Shown in pieces: positions 26,232 through 26,252 of a stretch of 26,252 nt of DNA. The number at the start of each line of letters is the position of its first letter. The stretch's first letter is position 1. The notes beneath the pieces are model-generated. The model searched no databases. It worked only from the letters and a program-made list of their open reading frames with translations, and was not told the origin of the DNA. The stretch spans positions 1 through 26,252 of the forward strand of contig ONQL01000044.1 in assembly GCA_900319985.1 (NCBI GenBank), written 5' to 3'. This DNA is from an uncultured Methanobrevibacter sp. GTDB taxonomy: Archaea > Methanobacteriota > Methanobacteria > Methanobacteriales > Methanobacteriaceae. The translations under genes were made by a program, and so were the position numbers.

Positions 26232-26252
26232 AATTAATTTTATTGTGTTTTA

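Overview
The window looks like part of a hydrogenotrophic, pseudomurein-walled gut or rumen methanogen, most likely Methanobrevibacter or a close relative. The evidence is the AT-rich sequence, the hmd/hcg gene set for the iron-only hydrogenase Hmd, a multimodular NRPS of the kind reported from Methanobrevibacter ruminantium, and very large secreted adhesin-like proteins. The species cannot be fixed from the sequence alone.

Layout. (1) Positions 1-5271, plus strand, hold a compact FeGP-cofactor cluster: the 3' part of hmd, then hcgA, hcgB, hcgC, hcgD, hcgE and hcgF. From hcgB onward the genes touch or overlap by 1-4 bases, so they are probably co-transcribed. hcgG is not in the window. (2) Positions 5475-17986, plus strand, hold one four-module NRPS assembly line, now in two reading frames. 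The order is vestigial C, A1-T1, C2-A2-T2, C3-A3-T3, C4-A4-T4, then a terminal thioester reductase (R). The split near 13930-13990 is a frameshift inside the fourth condensation domain, where about 73 bases present in the sister modules are missing. (3) Positions 18159-25915 hold two paralogous giant secreted proteins in convergent orientation (plus 18159-21722, minus 22712-25915). Each has a signal peptide, a parallel beta-helix region, a papain-type (C1A) cysteine peptidase, a lectin-like domain, Ig-like repeats and a Lys-rich C terminus. Between them, on the minus strand, is a CPBP-type membrane protease and an apparent gene remnant. (4) Positions 25916-26252 have no gene, but carry a promoter-like motif and a structured hairpin that could be a small RNA.

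How the parts may work together. HcgA-F make and install the guanylylpyridinol iron cofactor of Hmd, which reduces methenyl-tetrahydromethanopterin with H2. The NRPS should release its product reductively, as an aldehyde or alcohol. Its A1 domain lacks the Asp that normally binds an alpha-amino group, so the chain probably starts with a carboxylic acid or other non-alpha-amino acid. The other three A pockets are acid-rich, which hints at basic residues. Peptide aldehydes are classic cysteine-protease inhibitors and two secreted C1A peptidases lie next to this NRPS. I propose, as inference only, that the product acts on such proteases, its own or those of the gut environment.
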